Assembly: GCF_004340665.1 (NCBI RefSeq)
Contig: NZ_SLWO01000002.1
Location: forward strand, 460,331 to 524,330
Reading direction: 5' to 3'
Length of the DNA stretch: 64,000 nt
From: Pedobacter psychrotolerans
GTDB taxonomy: Bacteria; Bacteroidota; Bacteroidia; Sphingobacteriales; Sphingobacteriaceae
Both the position numbers and the translations under genes were made by a program. A model generated the notes under the pieces. That model was not told where the DNA came from. It saw only the letters and a program-made list of their open reading frames with translations, and did not search any database. Positions 8,657 to 16,240 of the stretch are shown in pieces; within the stretch, counting starts at the first letter, position 1; each line of letters starts with the position of its first letter.

Positions 8657-9988
8657 ATGATTACCAAAATAATAAAAAGTAAATCTGCCATTAAACAACC
8701 TAAAATTAACGTGATTACTTTAGGTTGCTCAAAAAATATTTACGATTCTGAAGTATTGATGGGACAGTTGCGTGGAAACAATTTAAACGTTGTTCACGAA
8801 TCTGATAAAATGGGGAAAGATGATATTGTTGTCATCAATACCTGCGGATTTATTGATAATGCCAAACAAGAATCTATCGATACCATTTTGCAGTTCAGCG
8901 AGCTAAAAGAAGCTGGCAAAATTGGTAAGGTTGTGGTAACAGGATGTTTATCTGAACGCTACAAACCAGAATTAGAAGCAGAAATCACCAACGTTGATGC
9001 CTTTTTTGGTACCAATGATTTACAAAATATATTGCATGAGCTAGGTGCGAACTACAAACATGAGCTAATTGGAGAGCGTTTGCTCACCACACCATCTCAT
9101 TTCGCTTACTTTAAAATCGCCGAAGGTTGTAACCGTCCTTGTTCATTTTGTGCCATCCCGCTGATGCGTGGAAAGCATATGAGTAAACCAATGGAAGAAT
9201 TGGTTAACGAAGCTAAAATACTGGCTAAAAATGGTACGAAGGAATTAATTCTAATCGCTCAGGATCTGACTTATTATGGCTTGGATCTTTATGGCGTTCG
9301 TAAACTAGATGAATTGATGCGCCGCCTTTCTGATGTTCCCGGAATTGAGTGGATTCGCTTACAATATGCTTATCCGAGTGGTTTCCCTATGGAAATTTTA
9401 GATGCCATGAATGAACGTGATAACATCTGCAAATACCTGGATATGCCACTTCAGCACATTACTGACAATATGTTGAAATCAATGCGTCGTGGTACCACCA
9501 AACAGAAAACGATTGATCTGGTAAATCAAATCAGAGATAAAGTGCCAAATATAGCCATGCGTACCACATTGATTTGTGGTTACCCTGGAGAAACCCAACA
9601 GGATTTCGAAGAAATGGCTGCTTGGGTAGCAGATACTAAATTTGATCGATTAGGTTGCTTTACCTACTCACATGAAGAAAAAACTCATGCACATACATTG
9701 ATCGATGATGTTCCAGAAGAAATAAAACAACAACGTGTAGATGATATTATGGAAATTCAACAGGGTATTTCTTTTGATATCAACCAGGATAAAGTTGGTC
9801 AAACCTTTAAGGTTTTGGTAGATAAGAAGGAGGGCGACTTTTTTGTAGGAAGAACAGAGTTTGATTCTCCAGAAGTTGACAATGAAGTATTAATTGATGC
9901 CACCACAGGTTATGCTGCAAATGGAAGCTTTGTTAACGTAAAAATAGATAGGGCTGAAGATTTTGATCTGTATGGTACCATCGTTTAA
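8657..9988 (+). CDS. rimO: Ribosomal protein uS12 methylthiotransferase RimO
   Basis: The 443-residue radical-SAM enzyme adds a methylthio group to an aspartate of ribosomal protein S12. The N-terminal MTTase domain shows the three cluster cysteines (LGCSKN, NTCGF, TGCLSERY). The radical-SAM motif CNRPCSFC gives C158, C162 and C165. A C-terminal TRAM-like domain follows. The sequence is closer to RimO than to MiaB by motif context (CSFCAIPLMRGKH). The start at 8657 gives a short lysine-rich extension before the domain. The 263 bases between ftsY and rimO hold the palindrome at 8406 and a TAACTTTG box at 8527 that could be a promoter. Confidence 0.95.
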   Translation: MITKIIKSKSAIKQPKINVITLGCSKNIYDSEVLMGQLRGNNLNVVHESDKMGKDDIVVINTCGFIDNAKQESIDTILQFSELKEAGKIGKVVVTGCLSERYKPELEAEITNVDAFFGTNDLQNILHELGANYKHELIGERLLTTPSHFAYFKIAEGCNRPCSFCAIPLMRGKHMSKPMEELVNEAKILAKNGTKELILIAQDLTYYGLDLYGVRKLDELMRRLSDVPGIEWIRLQYAYPSGFPMEILDAMNERDNICKYLDMPLQHITDNMLKSMRRGTTKQKTIDLVNQIRDKVPNIAMRTTLICGYPGETQQDFEEMAAWVADTKFDRLGCFTYSHEEKTHAHTLIDDVPEEIKQQRVDDIMEIQQGISFDINQDKVGQTFKVLVDKKEGDFFVGRTEFDSPEVDNEVLIDATTGYAANGSFVNVKIDRAEDFDLYGTIV

Positions 9989-10008
9989 ATATAAATCAAA
10001 AACATTAA

Positions 10009-10042
10009 TGATCCTGAAGGCTTTCCCTTCAGGATTTTTTTT
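10009..10042 (+). terminator. Intrinsic terminator after rimO
   Basis: Arms ATCCTGAAGG and CCTTCAGGAT enclose a five-base loop and are followed by a run of eight T, about 20 bases after the rimO stop. Confidence 0.92.
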
Positions 10043-10111
10043 ATCGTTATTTTTCTTTGTTGCTGTAGCGATAAAAGAACAATAGCCGTTTAACTTCCTA
10101 AACCATTAAAC

Positions 10112-10615
10112 ATGAAAAAAGTCTTTATTATCCTCGCTGTGATGTTTGTTACTGGAGTCAGCTGTAAAAAAACAATTGATCCAGGTGGAGGTGCATGTGC
10201 CTGCTCCCCTACTATAGAATCTTATTTAATTTTATCCATTAAAGGAAGTAATGGTTCAGATTTATTAAACGTAACAAATACTGGTGCTTATAGCAAAAAT
10301 CAGATTCAGCTCTACTATGTTGACAAAAACGGAACTGTTCAACCAGTAGAATTTGAGATCAGACAGGCATTCACATATGGCACCACAACCTATGCCTTTA
10401 ATCAGTTATTTTCTTCCCGAATGGCATCGCTTGCTCAAGTCAATATCAACACTTTTTTCCTTAAACTTGGTGACCGCCAACCCTTGGAACTAACCTTAAA
10501 GATGAATGGAATTAAAGCTGAAAGGCTATTGGCCAATCAGATTGAAGTGCCACTGGAGACTTCTGCACCTAATGATGATGTATATATAAAAAGCATATTT
10601 TCCCTGAAATTATAA
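10112..10615 (+). CDS. Small lipoprotein of unknown function
   Basis: The 167-residue protein begins with a lipoprotein signal peptide (MKKVFIILAVMFVTGVSCKK) with a lipobox ending at the cysteine of GVSC. A CACSP cluster follows shortly after. The remainder looks like a beta-rich extracellular domain (YLILSIKGSNGSDLLNVT, IQLYYVDKNGTVQPV). No family was recognised. It is a single-gene unit bounded by two terminators. Confidence 0.78.
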   Translation: MKKVFIILAVMFVTGVSCKKTIDPGGGACACSPTIESYLILSIKGSNGSDLLNVTNTGAYSKNQIQLYYVDKNGTVQPVEFEIRQAFTYGTTTYAFNQLFSSRMASLAQVNINTFFLKLGDRQPLELTLKMNGIKAERLLANQIEVPLETSAPNDDVYIKSIFSLKL

Positions 10616-10620
10616 CCATA

Positions 10621-10655
10621 AAAAAGCAGCTCATAATGTTGAGCTGCTTTTTTAT
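10621..10655. terminator. Bidirectional terminator between convergent genes
   Basis: Arms AAAAGCAGCTCA and TGAGCTGCTTTT enclose a six-base loop, with A-rich and T-rich flanks. It can serve both the lipoprotein gene on the plus strand and the convergent gene ending at 10675. Confidence 0.88.
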
Positions 10656-10674
10656 TCAATTCAGTTGCCAAATA

Positions 10675-11016
10675 CTATTTTTTGTGATTTGGTCTGTTTT
10701 TAATCTGGCTAGGTTTTAACCAAATCTTTGCACCCTTCGAATTAACATAGTACTTTTCGTTTTTAGAATTGATGTACACGTCAGTACCATCTGGTGCCAT
10801 TTTACCTTTCCAGGTTTTGTCTGCAACCTTCGAACCACCTTTGACAGCAACTTCGGCCGTTTTATTACCAACAGATTTTGCACCTTTTCCAATGGCTTTA
10901 CCTGTTTGATCTAATGCTTTTCCTACTTCTGTCTTTTTCTCTTGTGCGCCCGCACCGAAGGTTAATCCTCCAATTAAAGCAAGCGTTAATAATCCGATTG
11001 AAAATTTCTTTTTCAT
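10675..11016 (-). CDS. Small exported lysine-rich protein
   Basis: The 113-residue protein has a clear signal peptide (KKKFSIGLLTLALIGGL, cleavage near GAGAQ). A lysine-, glycine- and alanine-rich central part resembles a periplasmic linker (GKALDQTGKAIGKGAKSVGN). The C-terminal part has two echoing lines, VYINSKNEKYYVNSKGAKIW. Similar short proteins are common in Pedobacter genomes, without assigned function. It is a single gene with about 190 bases of upstream AT-rich DNA. Confidence 0.75.
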   Translation of the reverse strand: MKKKFSIGLLTLALIGGLTFGAGAQEKKTEVGKALDQTGKAIGKGAKSVGNKTAEVAVKGGSKVADKTWKGKMAPDGTDVYINSKNEKYYVNSKGAKIWLKPSQIKNRPNHKK

Positions 11017-11204
11017 GGCCTTTATATTTATTTCAGTTGATAACAGACAGTGTTTAATTTTGTTTTAATTTACAGCGTTACAAAAGGTTAAATAAATCCA
11101 TATTGCCTATTGTGATGTTTCACGCAGATAAATAAAAATTAAAGAATAGAATATTAAGACAAACAAACACAAATGTCCCTTTTTGCTTAGTTATCTTTAA
11201 AAGA

Positions 11205-12203
11205 CTAATTTAATTTTTCTGCCAGTAATTTCATTTCAATCCTTGGGGAACGGTTACCATACAAAATGTTATGCACGGCTCTGCAAATCGGCATATCAAC
11301 ATCATGAGCTTGGTTTTTGATATGCATGCATTTAACAGCATAATAACCCTCAGCAACCATATTCATTTCCAGCTGTGCTGATTTAACCGTATAGCCCTTC
11401 CCAACCATATTTCCAAAGGTACGGTTACGACTAAATTGAGAGTATGCGGTAACCAAAAGATCGCCGAGATAAGCTGACTCCATAATGTCACGGTTAATGG
11501 GATGCACAGCATCAACAAAACGTTTAATTTCACGGATAGCATTGCTGATTAGCACTGCCTGAAAATTATCACCATAGCCTATTCCATGGCAAATACCACT
11601 GGCTACAGCATAAATATTTTTTAATACCGCAGCGTATTCCGTACCAAAAATATCATCCGATACATTGGTTTTAATATACCGGGTATTTAGAAATGCTGCA
11701 AATATGGAAGCCTTTTCTACATCAGTACAGGCAATAGTAAGGTAAGAAAGTTTTTCAAAAGCAACTTCCTCGGCATGGCATGGACCACTAACCACCAGAA
11801 TATTTTCATAAGGTACCTGATAAACCTCGTGCAAAAATTCGCCTATAATCAGATTATCCTCCGGAACAATCCCTTTAATAGCTGAAATGATTTTCTTTCC
11901 TTTCAAATCTTCTGCACTAATCCCTTTTAAACTTTCTTTTAAAAAGGCAGCAGGCACATTTAAAATCACGAAATCTGCTGGATTAATGATACAGGCTATA
12001 TCTGAAGAAATTCGATCCTCAGGCAATTTAATTTCAACAGAACTTAGATAATGCGGGTTGTGCTTAAATTTTTTAATGTGTTCTATCGCCACTTCATTAC
12101 GCATCCACCAATAAATTTCCTTCTCAGATAAGTTATCTGATAACATTTTTACAATAGCTGTAGCCCAGCTACCGCCCCCTATCATTGCTATTTTAGGTAT
12201 CAT
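11205..12203 (-). CDS. gpsA: Glycerol-3-phosphate dehydrogenase [NAD(P)+]
   Basis: The 332-residue protein starts MIPKIAMIGGGSWATAIVKM, the dinucleotide-binding motif of GpsA. It reduces dihydroxyacetone phosphate to sn-glycerol 3-phosphate for phospholipid synthesis. Further family blocks are VVSGPCHAEEVA, AAVLKNIYAVASGI and GDLLVTAYSQFSRNR. A longer frame opens at 12272 but its extra residues come from repetitive intergenic DNA and have no family counterpart, so the ATG at 12203 was chosen. It lies downstream of the TolC/adaptor genes on the same strand, with a 170-base repeat-bearing gap. Confidence 0.94.
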   Translation of the reverse strand: MIPKIAMIGGGSWATAIVKMLSDNLSEKEIYWWMRNEVAIEHIKKFKHNPHYLSSVEIKLPEDRISSDIACIINPADFVILNVPAAFLKESLKGISAEDLKGKKIISAIKGIVPEDNLIIGEFLHEVYQVPYENILVVSGPCHAEEVAFEKLSYLTIACTDVEKASIFAAFLNTRYIKTNVSDDIFGTEYAAVLKNIYAVASGICHGIGYGDNFQAVLISNAIREIKRFVDAVHPINRDIMESAYLGDLLVTAYSQFSRNRTFGNMVGKGYTVKSAQLEMNMVAEGYYAVKCMHIKNQAHDVDMPICRAVHNILYGNRSPRIEMKLLAEKLN

Positions 12204-12221
12204 GTTTATAAAAAAAAGGTT

Positions 12222-12345
12222 AAAGGTAAAAGGTGCTTTAAAAAAGGCATAAGTAAAAGGTGTAAGGCTCAAGATTTAGACTTCGTGCCTTAAACCCTGA
12301 ACCTTACACCTCAAACTGATGTATTTACACCTTAAAGCCTTGCAA
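12222..12345. repeat. Low-complexity repeat region upstream of gpsA
   Basis: The stretch is built from variations of the words AAGGTGTAAGG, AAAGGT and their complements (CCTTACACC, CACCTTAAAGCC). Arms AGGTGTAAGG (near 12268) and CCTTACACCT (near 12304) can pair. It belongs to the same class as the elements near 6436, 24275 and 47690. Confidence 0.55.
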
Positions 12346-12373
12346 GTTACTATTTCTAGCGATTATTTATAAA

Positions 12374-13708
12374 CTACTTCTTACCGTCTTTGCTAAACAA
12401 TTGGTCTTTAGCTGTTTTTTCTACAATCATTCCATCCTTTAATTTATTTTGAATGGCTGAATACGGTCCGGTTACAATTTCAGCTCCAGATTTAACACCA
12501 GATTTTACGATGATAAACTGATCATTCTGGATTCCGGTAGTAACTTCAACTTTTTTAACTTTTTTAGTTTTAGCATCGTAAGTATATACAAACTGCTTAA
12601 CCTTTTTATCTGATAATTTAGACTTCTGTTTATCTGAGTTTTCCTGATTACCTTGATTTTGATCAGCGCTTTTACCACTTTCGGTAAATACAGCCTGGAT
12701 CGGGATGGCTAACCCATTAACCGATGCACTTTCGATATCTACAGTGGCTGACATGCCCGGACGGAAGATAGATTGTTGCTTACCTTCCATTACTTCTGTA
12801 ATTCTGATTTTCACGGAGAAGTTAGTTACCTGATCTACAGAAGTGCTGGTAGTGGTACCCACAGCGGTTGATGAACTGGCGATTTCAGTAACTATACCTC
12901 TGAATTTTTTATCTGAAAATGCGTCAACCTCAATTGAAGCCTTATCTCCAACCTTAACCCGGGTAATATCATTCTCATTTACATCAACATTAACTTCCAT
13001 TGATGATAAGTTTGATATCCGCATAATCTCGGTTCCGGCCATTTGTGATGTACCTAAAATACGATCACCTAATTCAATTGAGAGTTTTGAAACTACTCCA
13101 TCAGCTGGTGCGTAAATGGTAGTTCTGGCTAAATTAGCACCTGCTTCTTTCACATTTGCACCAGTTTGTTCAAGGGTAAATTTAGCACCGGTTACACTCT
13201 CTTTAGCACTGGCTAAGGTGGCTTTTGCTGATAAATAAGCCGCTTTTGCTGCATCAAACTCCGATGCTGAAATTACTTTTTTCTTAAAAAGTTCTACATT
13301 ACGTTTATAGGTTGCTTCTTCATTGGCGAAATTTGCCTGATTTTGTATCAGTTGTTGCTGAGCAGCTGCAACACTTGCCTTTTGTGCATTAAAAGTGGCT
13401 ACACTTCTTTCATATCCTGATTGTAAAATATCTGGACGAACTTTACAAAGCAATTGGCCTGCCTTTACAATATCACCTTCTTTAACTTTCAATTCTACAA
13501 CCTCTCCTGAAACTTCAGAACTTAATTTAACCTCTGTTTCTGGCTGAATTTTACCACTTGCCGTTACAGTCTCCACCACAGTTTTTGATGATGCTTTTTC
13601 AGTCGTCACTTTCTCTGTTTTATCTCCGCCTATCACTCCGGTAAGTTTCAGTACGATTAAAATGGCAATGATCACACCAATGGTAATTAATATGTGCTTC
13701 AGTTTCAT
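12374..13708 (-). CDS. Periplasmic adaptor subunit of a tripartite efflux system (HlyD/MacA-like)
   Basis: The 444-residue protein has an N-terminal membrane anchor, then the split biotinyl-lipoyl domain (SGEVVELKVKEGDIVKAGQ), a long alpha-helical hairpin rich in alanine and glutamine (residues about 100-190), the returning lipoyl half (IYAPADGVVSKLSIELGDRI), and beta-barrel and membrane-proximal domains (IEVDAFSDKKFRGIVTEIAS). A charged, low-complexity insert (DQNQGNQENSDKQKSKLSDK) lies near residue 355. Such adaptors link an inner-membrane pump to a TolC channel. The TolC gene is upstream on the same strand, but no pump gene is present here. Confidence 0.9.
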   Translation of the reverse strand: MKLKHILITIGVIIAILIVLKLTGVIGGDKTEKVTTEKASSKTVVETVTASGKIQPETEVKLSSEVSGEVVELKVKEGDIVKAGQLLCKVRPDILQSGYERSVATFNAQKASVAAAQQQLIQNQANFANEEATYKRNVELFKKKVISASEFDAAKAAYLSAKATLASAKESVTGAKFTLEQTGANVKEAGANLARTTIYAPADGVVSKLSIELGDRILGTSQMAGTEIMRISNLSSMEVNVDVNENDITRVKVGDKASIEVDAFSDKKFRGIVTEIASSSTAVGTTTSTSVDQVTNFSVKIRITEVMEGKQQSIFRPGMSATVDIESASVNGLAIPIQAVFTESGKSADQNQGNQENSDKQKSKLSDKKVKQFVYTYDAKTKKVKKVEVTTGIQNDQFIIVKSGVKSGAEIVTGPYSAIQNKLKDGMIVEKTAKDQLFSKDGKK

Positions 13709-13803
13709 AATTCTTTATTGTGTTTCGTTAGTTTATTTTTTCCCAGAAGGTGACCCTTTAATCTTTTACTATGGCTATCTTGCCTTAAATTTTCTAAGCT
13801 AGC

Positions 13804-15162
13804 TTAGAATGTAATCTGTTTTCCTAAATAATAATCGATCACTTTGGCCCTGAATAAAAGATCATATTTTGCCTGAATAAAATCTATTTCAGCTTTATTT
13901 CTATTGGTTTGTGCAGTGCTATAATCCAATGAATTAACCAAGCCAACATTATAGCGTTGCTCAACCACATAAAACGCATCTTTTTGAGCATCAAAAGCAT
14001 TCTGTGTAGAACTGTAACGGCTCTCTGCTGCTTTTAAATCTGTTGTGGCCTGGAAGATAACCTTATTTAAATTATTCTTCGCAAGCTGCTCTGAGGTTAA
14101 GGTATTTTGATAAGTTATTTTCGCTTTGCGAACACTCGAACGAGCAGTAAATCCGTTAAAAATTGGAATTTGTATACTCATCCCGATACTTTGTCCTAAA
14201 CGTTGATTAATCTGATCTGCAAATGATGACTGAGGAAATGCTCCTATATAATCAAATTGGTACGAATAAGAAGTATTAAGTCCGGCACCTAAACTCAATG
14301 AAGGAGAATAAGCACCTTTTGCTACTGCAATTGCTTGTTTAGCAGCCAATGAACGTAAACTTGCGAGTTTTATATCCGGAAAAATATTTAAAGCATTATT
14401 ATAAATTTCTTCAGCATTAGCTGTTGAAGAAGCAGCTTTGATATTATCAATTAATGGTGCTTGTACAACAAATCTCTGATTAGGTTGCATTTCCATAAGC
14501 TGACCTAATGTTAAATAAGAAATTGACAACTCATTCTGAGCATTTGTTAAATTAAGCTCTGCGGTTGCCACCTGAGATTTAGCCTGAGACACATCAGCAA
14601 GGGTTTTATTTCCTGCATCAAGCAAAGCATTTTCCCTGATTAAAGTTTTATTGGCAATTTCCAATTGTTCTTTTGATGCTCTTTCTAAATCAGTATTATA
14701 TAAAACTTGTAAGTATGCAGTAACCACATTCAAAATCAAATCATTTTTAATTTTGTCTACATTGGTCTGATCTGCTTGTAACAATAATTTGTTTTGTCTG
14801 ATTTGATTAATTTTAGAAAAGCCCTGGAACAAATCAACGTTGGTACTTAAACTACCACTAGTGTATAAAGATGTTTGATTGGTAACCTGAAAAGTGGTTT
14901 GATCCAGACCACGTCCGAAGGTTAAATTTGGACTAATACTTGCGTTTAAGTTTGGATAAAGCGCATATTTAGATTGTGTTAAATTCTCTTCGGTTATGGC
15001 AGCGCTAAATTGAGCTTGTTTAATGGTGAGGTTATTATTTAAGGTTTTATCAACCGCTTGCTGAATGGTAATTACTTGTTGGGCGTTAGCAACTTGACTT
15101 AAGCCTAAAGCAATTAATAATGCAGATCCGGTAATTAACTTAATTTTGGTAAACATCTTCAT
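13804..15162 (-). CDS. TolC family outer membrane efflux channel
   Basis: The 452-residue protein has a signal peptide ending near ANAQQ and two repeated coiled-coil halves typical of TolC (first half around ITEENLTQSKYALYPNLNAS, second around KAAESRYSSTQNAFDAQKDA). It forms a trimeric outer-membrane duct for efflux or secretion. The adaptor gene lies 95 bases downstream on the same strand. The start at 15162 faces the divergent deacetylase gene across only 74 bases. Confidence 0.92.
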   Translation of the reverse strand: MKMFTKIKLITGSALLIALGLSQVANAQQVITIQQAVDKTLNNNLTIKQAQFSAAITEENLTQSKYALYPNLNASISPNLTFGRGLDQTTFQVTNQTSLYTSGSLSTNVDLFQGFSKINQIRQNKLLLQADQTNVDKIKNDLILNVVTAYLQVLYNTDLERASKEQLEIANKTLIRENALLDAGNKTLADVSQAKSQVATAELNLTNAQNELSISYLTLGQLMEMQPNQRFVVQAPLIDNIKAASSTANAEEIYNNALNIFPDIKLASLRSLAAKQAIAVAKGAYSPSLSLGAGLNTSYSYQFDYIGAFPQSSFADQINQRLGQSIGMSIQIPIFNGFTARSSVRKAKITYQNTLTSEQLAKNNLNKVIFQATTDLKAAESRYSSTQNAFDAQKDAFYVVEQRYNVGLVNSLDYSTAQTNRNKAEIDFIQAKYDLLFRAKVIDYYLGKQITF

Positions 15163-15221
15163 AATTTGTTTTCAAATCTATATAAACAACTTTAATAATT
15201 TAAATCTGTACAGGCATTTAC

Positions 15222-15229
15222 TAACTTTG
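15222..15229 (+). promoter_or_regulatory. Candidate -7 element of the deacetylase gene
   Basis: TAACTTTG matches TAnnTTTG exactly. Its 3' end is seven bases before the ATG at 15237, so a transcript started at the usual distance would have almost no leader. The -33 position is only T-rich. Confidence 0.5.
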
Positions 15230-15236
15230 GAGTTAA

Positions 15237-15893
15237 ATGTACCTGATCAAATCACCGCTTCTGCTAAAATGGTATTACCCATCCTTGTTGTGGAATAAAT
15301 CCCGCACCGAAAAAGTTATTTATTTGACCTTTGACGATGGACCTATACCCAATGTTACAGATTTTGTATTAAAAACTTTAAAAGCTTTTCATGCAAAAGC
15401 TACTTTTTTTTGCATTGGTGATAATATTGTGAAGCATCCCGAAGTTTACGCTAAAGTTATAAACGACGGTCATGCCATCGGCAACCATACTTTTAATCAC
15501 TTAAAAGGCTGGAAAACCGATGATGAAACCTATATTCAAAACACTTTAAAATGCCAGCAACTTACTCAGACTAATCTTTTTAGGCCACCCTACGGAAGAA
15601 TAAAGAAAAGTCAGATTAGGAGCCTGGAGTCGTTAGTCATAAGTCAACAATCAGACTCAAGACTCCCAACTCAAGACTCCCAACTCAAAATTGTAATGTG
15701 GGATGTACTCAGCGGTGACTTCGACATTAATCTCTCTCCAGAAAAATGTTATCAAAACGTAATCAATCACACCGAAAACGGCTCCATCATTGTTTTTCAT
15801 GATAGCTTGAAGGCTTTTGACAGATTAGAATACACATTACCGTTGGTTTTAAAGTATTTCACTGAAAAAGGTTTCACTTTTTCAACGCTATAG
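15237..15893 (+). CDS. Polysaccharide deacetylase (NodB domain) with an inserted in-frame repeat
   Basis: The 218-residue protein is a carbohydrate esterase family 4 enzyme that removes N-acetyl groups from chitin-like or peptidoglycan sugars. The catalytic and metal residues are visible: TFDDG with D33 and D34, the metal pair H84 and H88 in NHTFNH, RPPYGR at 116-121, the WD pair at 155-156, and a late VFHD. Residues 131-150 (from ESLVISQQS on) interrupt the expected junction between the RPPYGR helix and KIVMWD. They are encoded by a copy of a low-complexity repeat. All motifs flank the insert, so activity may be retained. No signal peptide is seen. Confidence 0.9.
   Translation: MYLIKSPLLLKWYYPSLLWNKSRTEKVIYLTFDDGPIPNVTDFVLKTLKAFHAKATFFCIGDNIVKHPEVYAKVINDGHAIGNHTFNHLKGWKTDDETYIQNTLKCQQLTQTNLFRPPYGRIKKSQIRSLESLVISQQSDSRLPTQDSQLKIVMWDVLSGDFDINLSPEKCYQNVINHTENGSIIVFHDSLKAFDRLEYTLPLVLKYFTEKGFTFSTL
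15620..15686 (+). repeat. Low-complexity repeat inside the deacetylase gene
   Basis: The sequence is built from words such as CTGGAGTC, AGTCATAAGTC and a doubled CAAGACTCCCAACT. The same words occur in the intergenic element at 47690-47779 and as a fragment at 18531-18556. The insert length is a multiple of three and has no stop codon in the used frame. Confidence 0.7.
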
Positions 15894-15975
15894 CCCTTAG
15901 CGATTGTTATGCCAGTAAATGAAGTGTCTATTTCTATGGTATGAAGTATTATTTTTGTTGATTATTTTTGGATTC

Positions 15976-16013
15976 GTGTCCGGAAACGAACATTAACGTT
16001 CGGTAATGAACAC
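15976..16013. promoter_or_regulatory. Operator-like nested palindrome in the 347-base gap before aconitase
   Basis: The gap from 15894 to 16240 has no supported gene. Its most structured part has an outer GTGT...ACAC pair and an inner CGAAC-ATTAAC-GTTCG palindrome. The shape suits a dimeric regulator site, but no regulator or regulon can be named. The aconitase promoter is probably further downstream, near the T-run at 16180. Confidence 0.35.
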
Positions 16014-16240
16014 CCATGATAATTCTAGTGTATATACATTTGTTTCCTGAATGCCGATTATTAATCAAACTTAAAATAGATATTGTAAACAAGAAAACAA
16101 TCGTTTAAATATGGATAGCGCTATTATTTAGAACACTTCCAAATAATACAATGATCTAAGGATGACCGGAACAGGTGCTTTTTTTTTGTAAATTCGCAGC
16201 TATTAGAATAGAAGTATTACCTTTTAACCAATAAAAATCG

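Noticed and set aside
8386..8691. A 101-residue minus-strand frame across the ftsY-rimO gap
   Set aside because: Much of it translates the perfect palindrome at 8406-8484, and it overlaps the rimO start. No family features.
12204..12272. A longer start for gpsA
   Set aside because: The extra residues come from low-complexity repeat DNA and precede the conserved MIPKIAMIGGG start.
12374..15162. Complete efflux operon
   Set aside because: Only the adaptor and outer-membrane channel are present; no inner-membrane pump was found on either side.
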